Origin: Symbiodinium sp. CCMP2592
Taxonomy: Eukaryota; Sar; Dinophyceae; Suessiales; Symbiodiniaceae
NCBI GenBank assembly: GCA_905221615.1
Contig: CAJNDT010000125.1
Span: 757,501 to 821,500 of the forward strand
Reading direction: 5' to 3'
DNA: 64,000 nt
Shown: positions 40,842-50,691 of the stretch, in pieces
Layout: the number at the start of each line of letters is the position of its first letter
Numbering within the stretch: position 1 is the first letter of the stretch
Notes under the pieces: model-generated
Told to the model about the DNA's origin: nothing
The model's input: the letters and a program-made list of their open reading frames with translations, nothing else
The model's database searches: none
Made by a program: the position numbers and the translations under genes

Positions 40842-40950
40842 CCCAGAGGGTCCAAGTACCCAAATAGTAGGGTTTTAGGTCCCAAAATCCATACTCTGAA
40901 GGGTTTTTGGACCTTGAAACCCTACTATTTGGGTACTTGGAGCCTTAGGG
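40842..40950. mobile_element. Miniature TIR element, family B
   Basis: Starts with CCCAGAGGGTCCAAGTACC and ends with GGTACTTGGAGCCTTAGGG, about 109 bp. Confidence 0.85.
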
Positions 40951-41012
40951 AATCGAAGCCTCTAGCAACCTCTCTTGACCCTGCGGGGTTGAAGGTGGGA
41001 CTTTACTTGGGC

Positions 41013-41101
41013 GTACTTGGAGAAAAGAATGAAAGCTTTGGGTTATTATAACCCCTAAGAAACAGCTAATATTATAATTTTTGCTAGGGTTCTAAGTTCA
41101 G
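41013..41101 (+). mobile_element. Dispersed repeat O with intron-like ends
   Basis: Begins GTACTTGG and ends GGGTTCTAAGTTCAG, with CCCTAAGAAACAGCT inside. Copies at 53680 and 58336 share the same ends but have no clear TIRs. GT...TTCAG edges and about 85-90 bp length suggest an introner-like unit. This copy is followed within 10 bp by an exon-like segment. Confidence 0.55.
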
Positions 41102-41106
41102 TATAG

Positions 41107-41166
41107 GGTTTTCGATCCGGAGGAAACGACAATCAAGGAGCTCCATAGAGAGCTGCCTGGCTGCAA
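41107..41166 (+). CDS. Exon-like segment, coiled-coil composition
   Basis: Preceded by TATAG (with TTCAG five bases earlier) and followed by GTGGGA. The frame reads FDPEETTIKELHRELPGC. Confidence 0.35.
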
Positions 41167-41832
41167 GTGGGAGTTGAGGGGTTTGGGCTTCAGGATTGGC
41201 CGGGATCCTGAATCCTAAACCCTAGATTTCGTCTATATATAATTCTATATTCATTGATTTGTTTACTTGTCTGAACACATGTTGTCACCAAAAGTGCATT
41301 TTTCGGTGGTTCGCATGCTACCTGGTCTGCGTGAGTGTCAGGGAGAGATTCGCTGCATGTATCCGACAATTGTTGGGGCACAGTACTCCGGCAAACAGCT
41401 GCCATCGTGGAACGTCCGAAACATTTCGAACAACCCTAAACTCCCAGGCCCAACGGCCATCTTTTGGACAAGCCGGAGGATCCGATAATGTATGATACGG
41501 ACAAGACTAGCCTCTAACTAACCATGCCATCGTGGTCCATGTGCACATCTAGCCTTATACTTGCTCCGGAAGTAGGTGTATACACTCTATACCTATGAAA
41601 TTCAGCATGAATATATATACATACATATGTATATACACATACACACAGGTATTAGGTTTTCAAGGTCAAGGATAAGAGAGCATGTGTACATGTGTATAAT
41701 GCATGTATAGAGAGACAGAAAGTATGTGACCAAAGATTAGACACGCTCTGCAAGGCGACAGTATATCTTAAACCCTAAGCCTTAAACCCTAAACCCTAAA
41801 CCCCTAAACCCCAAAGCTCTGCATGGGTAAAC
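41167..41832. other. No gene seen
   Basis: Short ORFs at 41190-41495 are unrecognised. A mixed TA/CA microsatellite lies at 41615-41655 and a CCCTAAA cluster at 41773-41808. Confidence 0.45.
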
Positions 41833-41945
41833 TTGGCGTTCTTCTGGTTGGCTCTTCAGACTTTAACTTTTTGGGTTTCTATATGAACTATAGTAAGGAC
41901 GCTAAAAGTTTAACTTTAGGAGGGGTTCAGAAGTCAGCCAAGAAA
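41833..41945. mobile_element. Dispersed TIR repeat, family Q
   Basis: Left end TTGGCGTTCTTCTGG, right end GGTTCAGAAGTCAGCCAAG, inner pair ACTTTAACTTTTTGG and AAAAGTTTAACTT. A copy lies at 55248. Confidence 0.7.
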
Positions 41946-42225
41946 AGTTAAGATGGCCCCTCGCCTGATAGCTGTATGAAACCCACGAATCACGGTTTAG
42001 GGTTTAGGGGTTTAGGGTTTAGGGGTTTAGGGTTTAGGGCCCACGAACAATAGCAACGGAAAAGGAATGGACAAATAATGGAACCAAGAATCAAAACAAG
42101 AGACCAGGACCCACCCAGGGAATCGAATAATGATACAAAATATACCATGCATGCGAACAACAACAAAAAGAAATCAACCGAAAACAATCAAAACAACTGC
42201 CAGGGCCAGAGCATCAGGGGGGACA

Positions 42226-42431
42226 CTTGGAGGGTCGGGGGACTTAGGAAGTAGGTAGTAAGTAGACTTATAAGTACCCTAAAAGGGACCCTAATTGGGG
42301 TTATGGTACTTATACGTCCCTAAAATAACCAGTTGCTAAGTCCCCTAAACCCTAAACCCTTATAGAATCCCTATAGCTCCCTTTAAAGGGGCACTTAAGG
42401 AATCCCTTATAGTTACTAAGTCCCCCTCCAA
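42226..42431. mobile_element. Family I element, rearranged
   Basis: The outer ends CTTGGAGGGTCGGGGGACTT and AAGTCCCCCTCCAAG pair. The interior has gained telomere-like and CCTTTAAAGGGG phrases, so it is about 80 bp longer than other family I copies. Confidence 0.65.
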
Positions 42432-42606
42432 GCAGGTTCCAAGGAGGACTTGGCTGGACAAGCATTCCCCTAAGGGTCCAAGTACCAAAATATCCTACGG
42501 TTTAGGGTCGAGGGTTTAGGGTTTAGGGCTCCTTAAAGGGATCTATAGTATTATAGGGTTCCTTAAAGGGATCTATGGGTTTTAGGGTTTTAGGGTTTAG
42601 GGTCTA

Positions 42607-42726
42607 CTTGGAAGGGCAGGGGACTTAGTAAGTAGGTTATAAGTAGGGTTATAATTGGGGTAACTCCATCTAGGGTACTCATAACCCTACTTATAACCTA
42701 CTTACTAAGTCCCTTGCCCTTCCAAG
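42607..42726. mobile_element. Miniature TIR element, family I
   Basis: The ends are CTTGGAAGGGCAGGGGACTT and AAGTCCCTTGCCCTTCCAAG, flanked by TA at 42605-42606 and 42727-42728. Confidence 0.85.
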
Positions 42727-42805
42727 TACGGTTTAGGGTCGAGGGTTTTTAGGGTTATATCGAGTTTAAGGGCTTATGTCGGGGTTTAGGGGTTTTGGGG
42801 ATTTT

Positions 42806-43025
42806 CCCTAACGGTCCAAGTACCCAGAGACTCCAATATCCCTTAATTAAGGAATATACCTTAAATTATAGTAGGATCCTTAATATGATTTAAGGAATAT
42901 TCCTTAATTAAGGGATATTGGAGTCTTTGGGTACCCAAATAGTAGGGTTTCAAGGTCCAAAAACCATTCAGAGTATGGATTTTAGGACCTAAAACCCTAC
43001 TATTTGGGTACTTGGACCCTTTGGG
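42806..43025. mobile_element. Family B element interrupted by family C
   Basis: The left arm of B (CCCTAACGGTCCAAGTAC) is split after GTACCC by a whole family C element (about 42824-42932), after which TACCCAAATAG resumes. The C insertion is marked by repeated TACCC on both sides. Confidence 0.85.
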
Positions 43026-44729
43026 TTCTGAGTTTGGTGCTTCCCCCATTTCTTTTTCCATTGCATGAGGGTCGGATTTGACCTCCGCCCGAAGGGGCCT
43101 CCATCCTGGAAAAAACACCAATTCCCCGAAGCATTTGCAAAAACAATGGGAAAGAATGTAACCAAAAATGGAAAATGAATGGAGCCAAAAATGGAAGGAA
43201 CAATAAAAGATGGATCGGGGCTGCACGGGGACTGGGAAAAACTGAACAAAAAATCAGATGCCAAGTGCACCCTCCAACCAAATCGGAAAGACGTTGAAGT
43301 CAGAACGCAACGGGATTCCAATCCCGTTTTTCCCCAATGTTTTCCATTGCGTGTTTGATTGCCTTAGTGCCACGATTCCATTTGCAATCTCAAAATAGTC
43401 CCATTATTTATTATTTCCCGAGATAATAGCGTTCACAGGACCGGGACATCATGAGGGTAAAGCCCATGGACCCTAAGGGCTATACTCCGAAAGACACACT
43501 TGCCCCCGAAACCGTGCTGCAGCAAGTGTAGAGTTAGAATTCGTGGCTCGGGCTCATGCGGTTGTCTCCACAACAAATGAAAACACAGTCCTCTACGCCT
43601 AAAGCCGTAAACCGCCACCTCACCATTCACCATTAACTCTCAAGCGAAACCCAAGTCCCGAAATGGAACCGACAGCCGTAAACTATAAGGCTTAGTAAAT
43701 CGAGGGTATAGGATTTTTGGGGGGTTGGGCTTTTTACTCTCCCAAACCCTACGTCTCCATGTTCCAACATAGCATATACTCAGGCCTTGGCGGGAATTCT
43801 GTTTAGGCTAAACTATACCCTAAACCCCTAAACCCTAAACCCTAAACCCTACCATATGCATATAGGAGCGTGGAGACTCAGGGAAAACCTCTCAGTGTTC
43901 AGGATCACGAACTTGACACGCAGCTGGCAAGAAGAGCAGATCAAAGTTGCAGGGCTCCAGGAGGAGGGATCTACAGGGGGTTCCTTTAAAAGGGATCTAT
44001 AGGGCTTCATAGGGTTCCTTTAGAAGGGTTCCATAGGGTTTAGGGTTTTGGATCTGCTTTCTTTCACCAACTCCCATGTTTAATGGATCTTGGGATTTCG
44101 ATTTCACGGTTTGAGGTTTGAGATCTGGTTTCTGGGAAGGACACGGCCGACGAAACTTCCATGTATCTATACTTGTATCTACTATTATGGAAGTAGGCCT
44201 TAACAGACCACCCCCATTATGGTTTTGGGAAGTTTTGGGAACCTACTTCCACAATAGTAGTCTATATGGACCCTCTTGGATTTATTTATAACCCTTCTAG
44301 GGCCTTAGGGTTTAGGCTTTTGGGTTTAAGGGTTTGGGTCCAGGTTTCAGGGTGTAGAATTTAAGTTACTTATACCTGTATTACTACATCCCACGAACTT
44401 ATTAGTTATGGTTTAGGTTTCTAGGTCTAGGGCATAATCCCACGCACGTTCAGGGCCTCTTGGTGTACTGAGGCTAATCGGACCCCTTTTGGCAAGGATC
44501 TCAGAACTTTTTCCTGTAACTTTCCGAAGGTACACAGGTAGCTGAGTAGGTAGGCTGCAGCGGTGTGTAAGGATCGTCCTAAGGACTGAACCTAATCTGT
44601 CAAGTGTGCAGATTTGGGGCTCATGTTTTACACCTTGAGCGTCAGCAACCCGTAGCTTAATACCCGAAAACCACGCGAAGGTTGAACGCCGAACCCGTAA
44701 ACCTTAAGTCCTACTTAGAAATGTTTGAG
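43026..44729. other. Mostly gene-free stretch
   Basis: Contains a TIR element at 43745-43885 (TCTCCATGTTCC paired with the region near CGTGGAGACTC, with CCCTAAA units inside) and another at 44158-44285 (TACTATTATGGAAGTAGG paired with CCTACTTCCACAATAGTA). A possible helical exon frame, DHELDTQLARRADQ, lies after TTCAG at 43902-43943 (+). Minus-strand ORFs at 42861-43321 and 43433-43633 are not recognised. Confidence 0.4.
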
Positions 44730-44797
44730 AGGAGATCGCAGAAGAGCGCTCTGTGAGCAACGGCCTGCGTGGCGAGATCGGACAGCTGCAGTTGGAG
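44730..44797 (+). CDS. Exon-like segment, coiled-coil composition
   Basis: Preceded by TTTGAG and followed by GTCGGT. The frame reads EIAEERSVSNGLRGEIGQLQ and then LE, a clear heptad-like helix. Confidence 0.4.
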
Positions 44798-44936
44798 GTC
44801 GGTGTCTCGTAGGACAAGAATTTGGGTTTGGGATTTAGGGTTTCGGCATTTGAAGGTCAGAGTCTTGTGAAGGTTGACAGAAGATTCAGTAGCGGCTTTG
44901 TTGTGTCTGTGTGCGTGTTTCTGTTTGGTTGCAGGG

Positions 44937-44955
44937 TCTTGCAGATGAAGAGCTA
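44937..44955 (+). CDS. Very short exon-like segment
   Basis: A strong acceptor-like context, with a TG/T-rich tract ending TTGGTTGCAG, precedes the frame GLADEEL. The donor is not clear (GCTAAA at the end) and a family H element starts 8 bp downstream. Confidence 0.3.
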
Positions 44956-44962
44956 AACCCTA

Positions 44963-45052
44963 CCCTAAAGCCCCATAGTAGTTCCTTTTCGGGACTACCT
45001 CATAGGATTCTATATGTGAACCCCCAGAAGAAACTAATTTGGGGCCTTAGGG
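44963..45052. mobile_element. Miniature TIR element, family H
   Basis: The ends are CCCTAAAGCCCCATAGTAG and CTAATTTGGGGCCTTAGGG, with TA at 44961-44962 and 45053-45054. Confidence 0.85.
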
Positions 45053-45113
45053 TAAAGCTTAAATCCTCAACCATGGACCTTAAGTCTCAAACCCCTGGGC
45101 AAAGGCTTCCCTA

Positions 45114-45221
45114 GGATGCCCAGTAGTACCCTTATTCCCTTTTTGTAGTCCTAGCTTCCTTTTAAAGGTACCCAATACCAAAAAGGGAGCTCTTTTTAAT
45201 CCTGGGTTACTGGGCATCCTA
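45114..45221. mobile_element. Miniature TIR element, family T
   Basis: AGGATGCCCAGTAGTACCC pairs with the right end, which reads GGTTACTGGGCATCCT. An inner pair has TTCCCTTTTTG and CAAAAAGGGAG. It is the only copy seen. Confidence 0.75.
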
Positions 45222-45633
45222 GTAAACCCCTAAACCCTATATACCCTGAGATGGGACTAAGATAGTACCCTAAATAGTGGCATCCTTCTTGTAAGGACCC
45301 CAAAACATAGTGCCCTAAACCCGAAACCCCTAAACCCCTGTTCAGGTGTTGAGGGGTCGGGGTTTTCCCTATCAGGCCTCTTCTCCACCCTTGGATGCAC
45401 CCAGAAGCCCGAAACCATGAAACTCTTACAAGATCTCTAGTTAGGGTTTAGGGGTTTAGGGTTTAGGAGCCTCGAAAGCTGTGAAGGTCATGACGCGCAA
45501 ACCCAAAATCGATCGTTGGAAAACAGCCCCTCCCCCGTAAAGCCCTCTAACGCCCATATAAAACCATTCCTGAGCCCTAAACCCTAAGCCATGCTAAAGA
45601 TAACAAGTCTTCAATACAGTGGGATGGAGGTTA

Positions 45634-45772
45634 CAGGCCCAAGAAGAACATAAGCATACGCATCTCATGGGGATATCCCTACCTTCTTATTTTTGGGCTT
45701 CATTATAAGGGAGCTTATATGGGATATCCCTCTCTTTATTTTTGCTTATGCGCTTTGTTGGGGCCCCATGGG
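45634..45772. mobile_element. Miniature TIR element, family R
   Basis: The GGGGATATCCCTACCTTC and TATGGGATATCCCTCTC motifs are both self-complementary, with CATGGGG-type outer ends. Single copy seen; boundaries are approximate. Confidence 0.5.
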
Positions 45773-45796
45773 GTAACCCTAAACCTTATACCGGCC

Positions 45797-46152
45797 CTAA
45801 GCCCCACCTGGACCCTGGATAACCTGTCTGTTTAAGGACTTGCATGCGGATATCATGATCAGGGATCAGGAACCTTAAACAGGTAGGTTCTTTAGGGTCC
45901 AAGTCGATCCTAAACCCTACACCCCTAAATCCCAAACCTTAACCCCTAAACAACACCCCTAAATCCCAAACCTTAACCCCTAAAACTCTCAAACCCCTCT
46001 ACTTCTAATTCCCATGAGCCTAAACCCCTGAAGCCTTAGACCCCTAAATCTCAAAACTCTAAAGCCTTACACCCTTCACCCTAAACCCCTAAACCTCCCA
46101 TATACGCCCTTAAACCCTAAATACCCCTAAAAGCCCTAGACGCTCAACCCTG
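45797..46152 (-). repeat. Family N fragment and degenerate CCCTAAA field
   Basis: A family N-like repeat (45797-45902) with CCTGTCTGTTTAAGG and CCTTAAACAGGTAGG arms is followed by about 250 bp of degenerate CCCTAAA and ACCCCTAAA units. Confidence 0.65.
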
Positions 46153-46255
46153 CGGTTGATGATCTAAATTCTGCATTACCTTAAGGACCCGAAACTATAA
46201 GAACTATGGTATGTTCCATTACTTATTGGGGTAATGCAGGATTTGTATCACCAAC
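46153..46255. mobile_element. Miniature TIR element, family A
   Basis: Left end CGGTTGATGATCTAAATTC, right end GGATTTGTATCACCAAC. It is diverged, and the TA flanks are not preserved. Confidence 0.8.
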
Positions 46256-46460
46256 ACCCTAAACCCTAAACCCCAAACCCCGTTTAACTAACCAACTATA
46301 TATTAAAGATCCTATAAGGTAACACAAAAAAGGAACTACAATGGAGACTACCTGTGGCTCCGAAAACCTACAATTTTATGAGTTCTACCCTTTAATTAAG
46401 GGGTCACAACCTACTATTTGGGGTCACAGGTATAGGTAGGGTCTGAGCCTCTGGTACCAG

Positions 46461-46500
46461 GCCCAAGCTCGGCAAGGAGAGCTGGCCGAGCTGCAGTTGC
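46461..46500 (+). CDS. Exon-like segment, coiled-coil composition
   Basis: Preceded by GGTACCAG. The frame reads AQARQGELAELQL. No GT donor follows directly. Confidence 0.3.
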
Positions 46501-46573
46501 CCTGCCGGATTTCATTTCGCCCACGTACTACAGGGTTTCTAGGGGTTCTTTAAGGGATCTATAAGGGTTTCTA

Positions 46574-46682
46574 GCCCAGAAGGTCCAAGTACCCAAATAG
46601 TAGGGTTTTAGGTCCCAAAATCCATACACTGAGTGGTTTTTGGACAGTGAAACCCTACTATTTGGGTACTTGGACCCTCAGG
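46574..46682. mobile_element. Miniature TIR element, family B
   Basis: The ends are CCCAGAAGGTCCAAGTACC and GGTACTTGGACCCTCAGGG. Confidence 0.85.
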
Positions 46683-47049
46683 GGAGGGTTCTTTAAAGGA
46701 TCTATAAGGGTTTCTACAGGGTTTCTCTAGGAGTCCTGCAAGGGATCTGGAGGGATTTCCGTAGAGTTTCTGCAAGGTACTACAAGGGCAGGTTTGGGGT
46801 TTAAGGGTTTAGTTATATATAACCCAAACCCTTAAAACGCCTTGTAGTGCCTTACAGGTTTTGGGTTTTCTAAACTAGGGTCCTTTGGGGGTCCGCACAA
46901 GTATTACGGCACCCTTATACAAAGGAGCTTAAACAGGACCCGAATCTGGAGAACTACTCATATATTACATAAGCAGTGGGCTTGGGGATAGGCCTTTCAG
47001 GGTTCTATAAGGGCTTTGAATGACGGTTCCATCCAACGGAGCCAGGCAG

Positions 47050-47159
47050 CCCTAAGGGCCCAAGTACCCAAATAGTAGGGTTTCGAGGTCCAAAAACCAT
47101 TCGGAGTATGGATTTTGGGGCTTAAAACCTCACTATTTGGGTACTTGGACCCTCTGGGT
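47050..47159. mobile_element. Miniature TIR element, family B
   Basis: The ends are CCCTAAGGGCCCAAGTACC and GGTACTTGGACCCTCTGGG, with the family core TTCGGAGTATGG. Confidence 0.85.
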
Positions 47160-47162
47160 ATG

Positions 47163-47191
47163 GGTTTAGTGAGTGAGTGAGTGAGTGAGTG
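47163..47191 (+). repeat. GTGA tetranucleotide repeat
   Basis: About seven GTGA/GAGT units. Confidence 0.85.
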
Positions 47192-48428
47192 TCGACCAGC
47201 ACTTACGGTGCGGCCTACCTCCCACGTCCCTCTCAACATCTAAGGGGGGCTCCGCAAGCGTCATCGCCTCCCTCCGTCCCAGAGTTCAAGTGGGGGAAAA
47301 ACTAGCTAGTGCAGACAGGTCACGGTGTAGAATACTAAGGTACATGTTTCAAACCCAAGAATCGGAGAGGCATAGTCCTTGCTTGATCAGGGATATAGCA
47401 GGCAGGAGGCCAAGCCAGACGTCACCAACCGATAATACTTATGCTTGTATGCACCAAAGAACACACCAAGTAACCGGCAGCACACGCAAAGAGTTGAAAG
47501 GGGGCGAACCGTGCGGCCAGTGCCGAGGGAGCGAGGCTCCATGCACAGAGGGCACACACAAGGCGACCCAAAGGCGTGCGCCATGTGCCGAGGGAACACT
47601 GCCATGTTCCAGCACCGAGGGGGAGCACACCACCAATCAGGTACAGTAAATGAACATGCGCACCACCGCGGCAATGAACAGCACAGAGGCGCAGCCCTGG
47701 AACAAGGCCGATAACAAAGGTAGCAATCCAGGGAGTTGCTAATGCATAAATACCTCACATATACACTGAATGTCCTCAGGCCCATGATGGGTGGAGACGT
47801 CGGCATCGCCGGATCAGTTGCAACAACAGTTGAGCCAGAATACTAGAGGGCACTGTCGCCCTAGCACAGGGGAGGGCGGGAAAGGGGGTGCTCATCGGGC
47901 AAGAGCCCTTAGTGCCGCCGCCCGGGGTCCACACCTTTCCATAAGAAACCCCCGCCCCAAGAGAGTGCTAGGCCCGGGGGGTAGGGGTTTAGGGTCCAGG
48001 GCCTTTCAGAGTTCAAAAGGGTCTTTGTTGACGGTCTCATAAGAGTTAGCGTCTTAGCGTTCAGGATACAAGATTTAGCACTTTGGGGTTTTAGGATCAA
48101 TTTAAGGGTTACGGGTGTTGTTTTGGGGTTGGTCTAGGCACTTACATGTTTCTATCAGAGCTTTACAGCCTCTGTTTCGTGGTTAATCGGGCTTGGTGGT
48201 GGGCACTTCCTTTGAGGGTGTTGGTACAGTTGCGAGTCGGATTCTAGGAGGTTTCGTTTATGTACGAACCTTTGCCCCTTAAGTTCGGAAATTTGGCACT
48301 AGATCCCAAGCCCTCAACGCTAAGCTGATCTAAACTCTATAGTATATGGACCGTAAGCCCGAAAAAAACCGTAAACCCTAACTCCTGCGTGAGCCCTTAC
48401 AGAACGCTTGAAGGAACTCTGTCCGGAA
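47192..48428. other. Unassigned low-repeat stretch
   Basis: Overlapping ORFs at 47185-47649 (+, 154 codons) and 47387-47806 (-, 139 codons) cover a region largely free of TIR elements. The plus frame has two Cys-pair repeats (PCGQCRGSEAPCTEG and APCAEGTLPC). I do not recognise either product. The segment differs in base usage from its surroundings and may be a fragment of another element. Confidence 0.35.
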
Positions 48429-48529
48429 CGGTTGATGATATAAATCCTGCATGACCCATAATAACGAACAAACCATAATTTTCATAGTTCAGGGTCCTTA
48501 AGGTAATGCAGGACTTATATCATCAACCG
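48429..48529. mobile_element. Miniature TIR element, family A
   Basis: The ends are CGGTTGATGATATAAATCC and GGACTTATATCATCAACCG, with AA outside both. Confidence 0.85.
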
Positions 48530-48639
48530 AAGTTCTGGGAAGCTAAACCATAAACTTTTAAAGGAAATCCTATAGAGCCCTGAAAGGAGCCCATAAAGGA
48601 AGCCCCAAAGATCCTGTAAAGGAATCCTCAAAGACCCTC

Positions 48640-48731
48640 GTCCTTAAGGCCCCAAAGTAGTTCCTTTTTTGGGTTCATATATAGAAACCTACAAAGTAAT
48701 CCCAACAAGGAACTACTTTGGGGCCTATGGG
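48640..48731. mobile_element. Miniature TIR element, family H
   Basis: Contains GGCCCCAAAGTAGTTCC and GGAACTACTTTGGGGCC with a right terminus CCTATGGG followed by TA. Confidence 0.8.
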
Positions 48732-48753
48732 TAAGTAAGGCTTAAGTTTTATA

Positions 48754-48857
48754 TGGGTGGTTGTCAAAATTATGGTCCCTTTTCTGGGTCCCTAATATAG
48801 TACGGCACCTAATATTTAGGGTACCCAAAAAGGGACCATAATTTTGACAACCACCCA
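48754..48857. mobile_element. Miniature TIR element, family F
   Basis: The ends are TGGGTGGTTGTCAAAATTA and TAATTTTGACAACCACCCA, with TA at 48752-48753 and 48858-48859. Confidence 0.9.
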
Positions 48858-48866
48858 TATACCAAA

Positions 48867-48962
48867 GCTCTGCAAAGGCTCTGCCATGCAGCGCTGCAAG
48901 AGGAGGCAGAGGCTCTACGCGCGGAGCTTGCTCGAAGGATCCTCGACGAAAAGATTGCTCGG
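48867..48962 (+). CDS. Exon-like segment between two TIR elements
   Basis: Thirty-two whole codons lie between CCAAAG on the left and GTGTTT on the right. The peptide (LQEEAEALRAELARRILDEK in its middle) is an excellent coiled-coil candidate. A family F element ends 9 bp upstream and a family D element begins 8 bp downstream, so almost nothing but this segment survives between the two insertions. Confidence 0.45.
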
Positions 48963-48970
48963 GTGTTTGT

Positions 48971-49174
48971 CCCAAAGGCTCCATGTACCTTTATAGAGTA
49001 GATACTTCAGCCTTAAAGGGGTCCCTATATAGGTACAGTAGGAGCCAGAAAGTTGGAACATCAATATCCCCATGGCCTTAAAGCTACAGTTTAGGGGACC
49101 CATGTTCCAACTTTCCGGGGTTCACTCTACTTTAAGGCCTCGGTATATACTGTATGGGTACGTGGAGCCGCAGG
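48971..49174. mobile_element. Family D element interrupted by family E
   Basis: The outer ends CCCAAAGGCTCCATGTACC and GGTACGTGGAGCCGCAGGG pair, with TGT outside both. A family E element (49036-49127) splits the core at TA, and TA is present at 49034-49035 and 49128-49129. Confidence 0.9.
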
Positions 49175-49179
49175 GTGTA

Positions 49180-49302
49180 GCCTTAAGGGTCCATGTGCAC
49201 AAATAGTATATACTTATACTTTGGCCGCAAAGCACTTACATAGGGACTACTTTCAACTCAAAGGCGAAAGTCTATACTATTTGGGCACATGGACCTTTCG
49301 GG
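49180..49302. mobile_element. Miniature TIR element, family S
   Basis: The ends are CCTTAAGGGTCCATGTGC and GCACATGGACCTTTCGGG. Confidence 0.75.
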
Positions 49303-49554
49303 TAATAAGGTTTGTATGCGTTTTGACAGGGGCTGGTGCTGGATTTAGCATGAGGTTCAAGTTGAGGATTTACTAGGGTTTGTAAGCCTATATTCTTCCA
49401 ACGGGCTTTAGCAGATTTTGTATACGGTTTGTGCCGTTGAGGGCTTAGAGATTTAACTCAATAACCCCTTGCAAAATCCCATCATACGCGCTTATAAACC
49501 CAAAAAGCCACTCTAAACCCCTAAACCCTGAAGGCTTGCCAAACCCTTTCACAT

Positions 49555-49662
49555 TACCCATAGGCCAGAAAGTAGTTCCTTTTTGGGGTTCATATATATA
49601 TATATATAGAATCCTACAAGGTAATCTCAAAAAGGAACTACTTTGGGGCCTATGAGGAACCC
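49555..49662. mobile_element. Family H element with TA-repeat expansion
   Basis: CCCATAGGCCAGAAAGTAG pairs with CTACTTTGGGGCCTATG. The centre has an expanded TATATATATATA, which makes it longer than sister copies. A partial family J element (49652-49735) follows. Confidence 0.75.
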
Positions 49663-49760
49663 TTAATGGGGACCCCTAGCCTATAATGGGTATATAATGG
49701 CTATATTAAGGGTATATACCTAGGGGTCCTTATTCACCCTAAACCATGAAATTCTACAAG

Positions 49761-49824
49761 GAACAACACGCTGACTTGCGAGACGCAGACGGAGATCACC
49801 GGCGCTCAGACACTGAGCTTGAAT
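49761..49824 (+). CDS. Exon-like segment, charged
   Basis: Preceded by TTCTACAAG. The frame, open from ATG at 49746, reads EQHADLRDADGDHRRSDTEL. It runs directly into a family C element. Confidence 0.25.
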
Positions 49825-50139
49825 CCCAGAGACTCCAATATCCCCTTAATTAAAGAATACCTAGGGTTCCTTTAAAGGGATCCTTTAAGGGATCTATAGG
49901 GTTTAGGGTTTAGGGGAGTCTAATATCCCTTATTTAAGGAATATACCTTAAATCATATTAGGGATCTTAGTATAATTTAGGGTATACCCCTTAATTAAGG
50001 AATATACCTTAAATCATATTAGGGATCCTAGTATAATTCAGGGTATACCCCTTAATTAAGGAATATACCTTAAATCATATTAGGGATCCTAGTATAATTT
50101 AGGGTATATTCCTTAATTAAGGGATATTGGAGTCTCTGG
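49825..50139. mobile_element. Family C element with internal 61-bp triplication
   Basis: The outer ends CCCAGAGACTCCAATATCC and GGATATTGGAGTCTCTGG pair. Inside, the phrase AAGGAATATACCTTAAATC recurs at 49936, 49997 and 50058, an exact 61-bp period. An extra left-arm copy (GGAGTCTAATATCCC) and telomere-like bases lie at 49860-49930, so the element has been rebuilt by duplication. Confidence 0.85.
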
Positions 50140-50184
50140 AATCTGCAGGGTTCGGGTCTCGCTGAAGTCCCATCTGCCCACATA

Positions 50185-50287
50185 GGTAGTTGTCAAAATG
50201 ATGGTCACTGTTTGGGTACCCTAAATATTAGGTGCCGTACTATAATAAGGACCCATAGAGGGACCCTAATTTTGACAACCGCCCACA
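50185..50287. mobile_element. Miniature TIR element, family F
   Basis: The ends are GGTAGTTGTCAAAATGATG and CTAATTTTGACAACCGCCCA, with TA at 50183-50184 and 50288-50289. Confidence 0.85.
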
Positions 50288-50292
50288 TAGTA

Positions 50293-50691
50293 TATATGAT
50301 CCCGGTTCGGCCGGCCCCCCCCCACTCCCCCCCCCAATGGTTCCTCCTCCCCCCCTGTGGTGTGGTGTGGTTGTGGGTTGCTTCCCCCTCCCTGTGGTGT
50401 GGTGTGGTTCGGGAGTGGGTCTGCTTAGGCTGGTTACCCCACTCCCCTTGTGGTGTGGTGTGGTTTGGGTTTCCTGCGTGGGTCTGCTTGGTGTGAGCCC
50501 TCGTGTGGAAAAAGCTTGCCCCACTCCCCCCTGTGGTGTGGTGTGGTTTGGGTTTCCTGCGTGGGTCTGCTTGGCGTGTGAGCCCTCGTGTGGAAAAAGC
50601 TTGCACAGTTCGGCTTGGGGAGCGGGGGGGGCGAGGATACCATTGGGGGGGGGGGGGGGGTGGTCGGTGAACCGAGAACCGGGATCATATA
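50293..50691. mobile_element. GTGTGG-rich inverted-repeat element, family Z
   Basis: TATATGATCCCGGTTC at the left matches GAACCGGGATCATATA at the right, followed inward by C-runs and G-runs ending in AATGG and CCATT. The interior holds several copies of CTGTGGTGTGGTGTGG. Two near-identical units with period 83 (from 50449 and 50532) contain TTCCTGCGTGGGTCTGC. ORFs across it are repeat artefacts. Confidence 0.75.
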
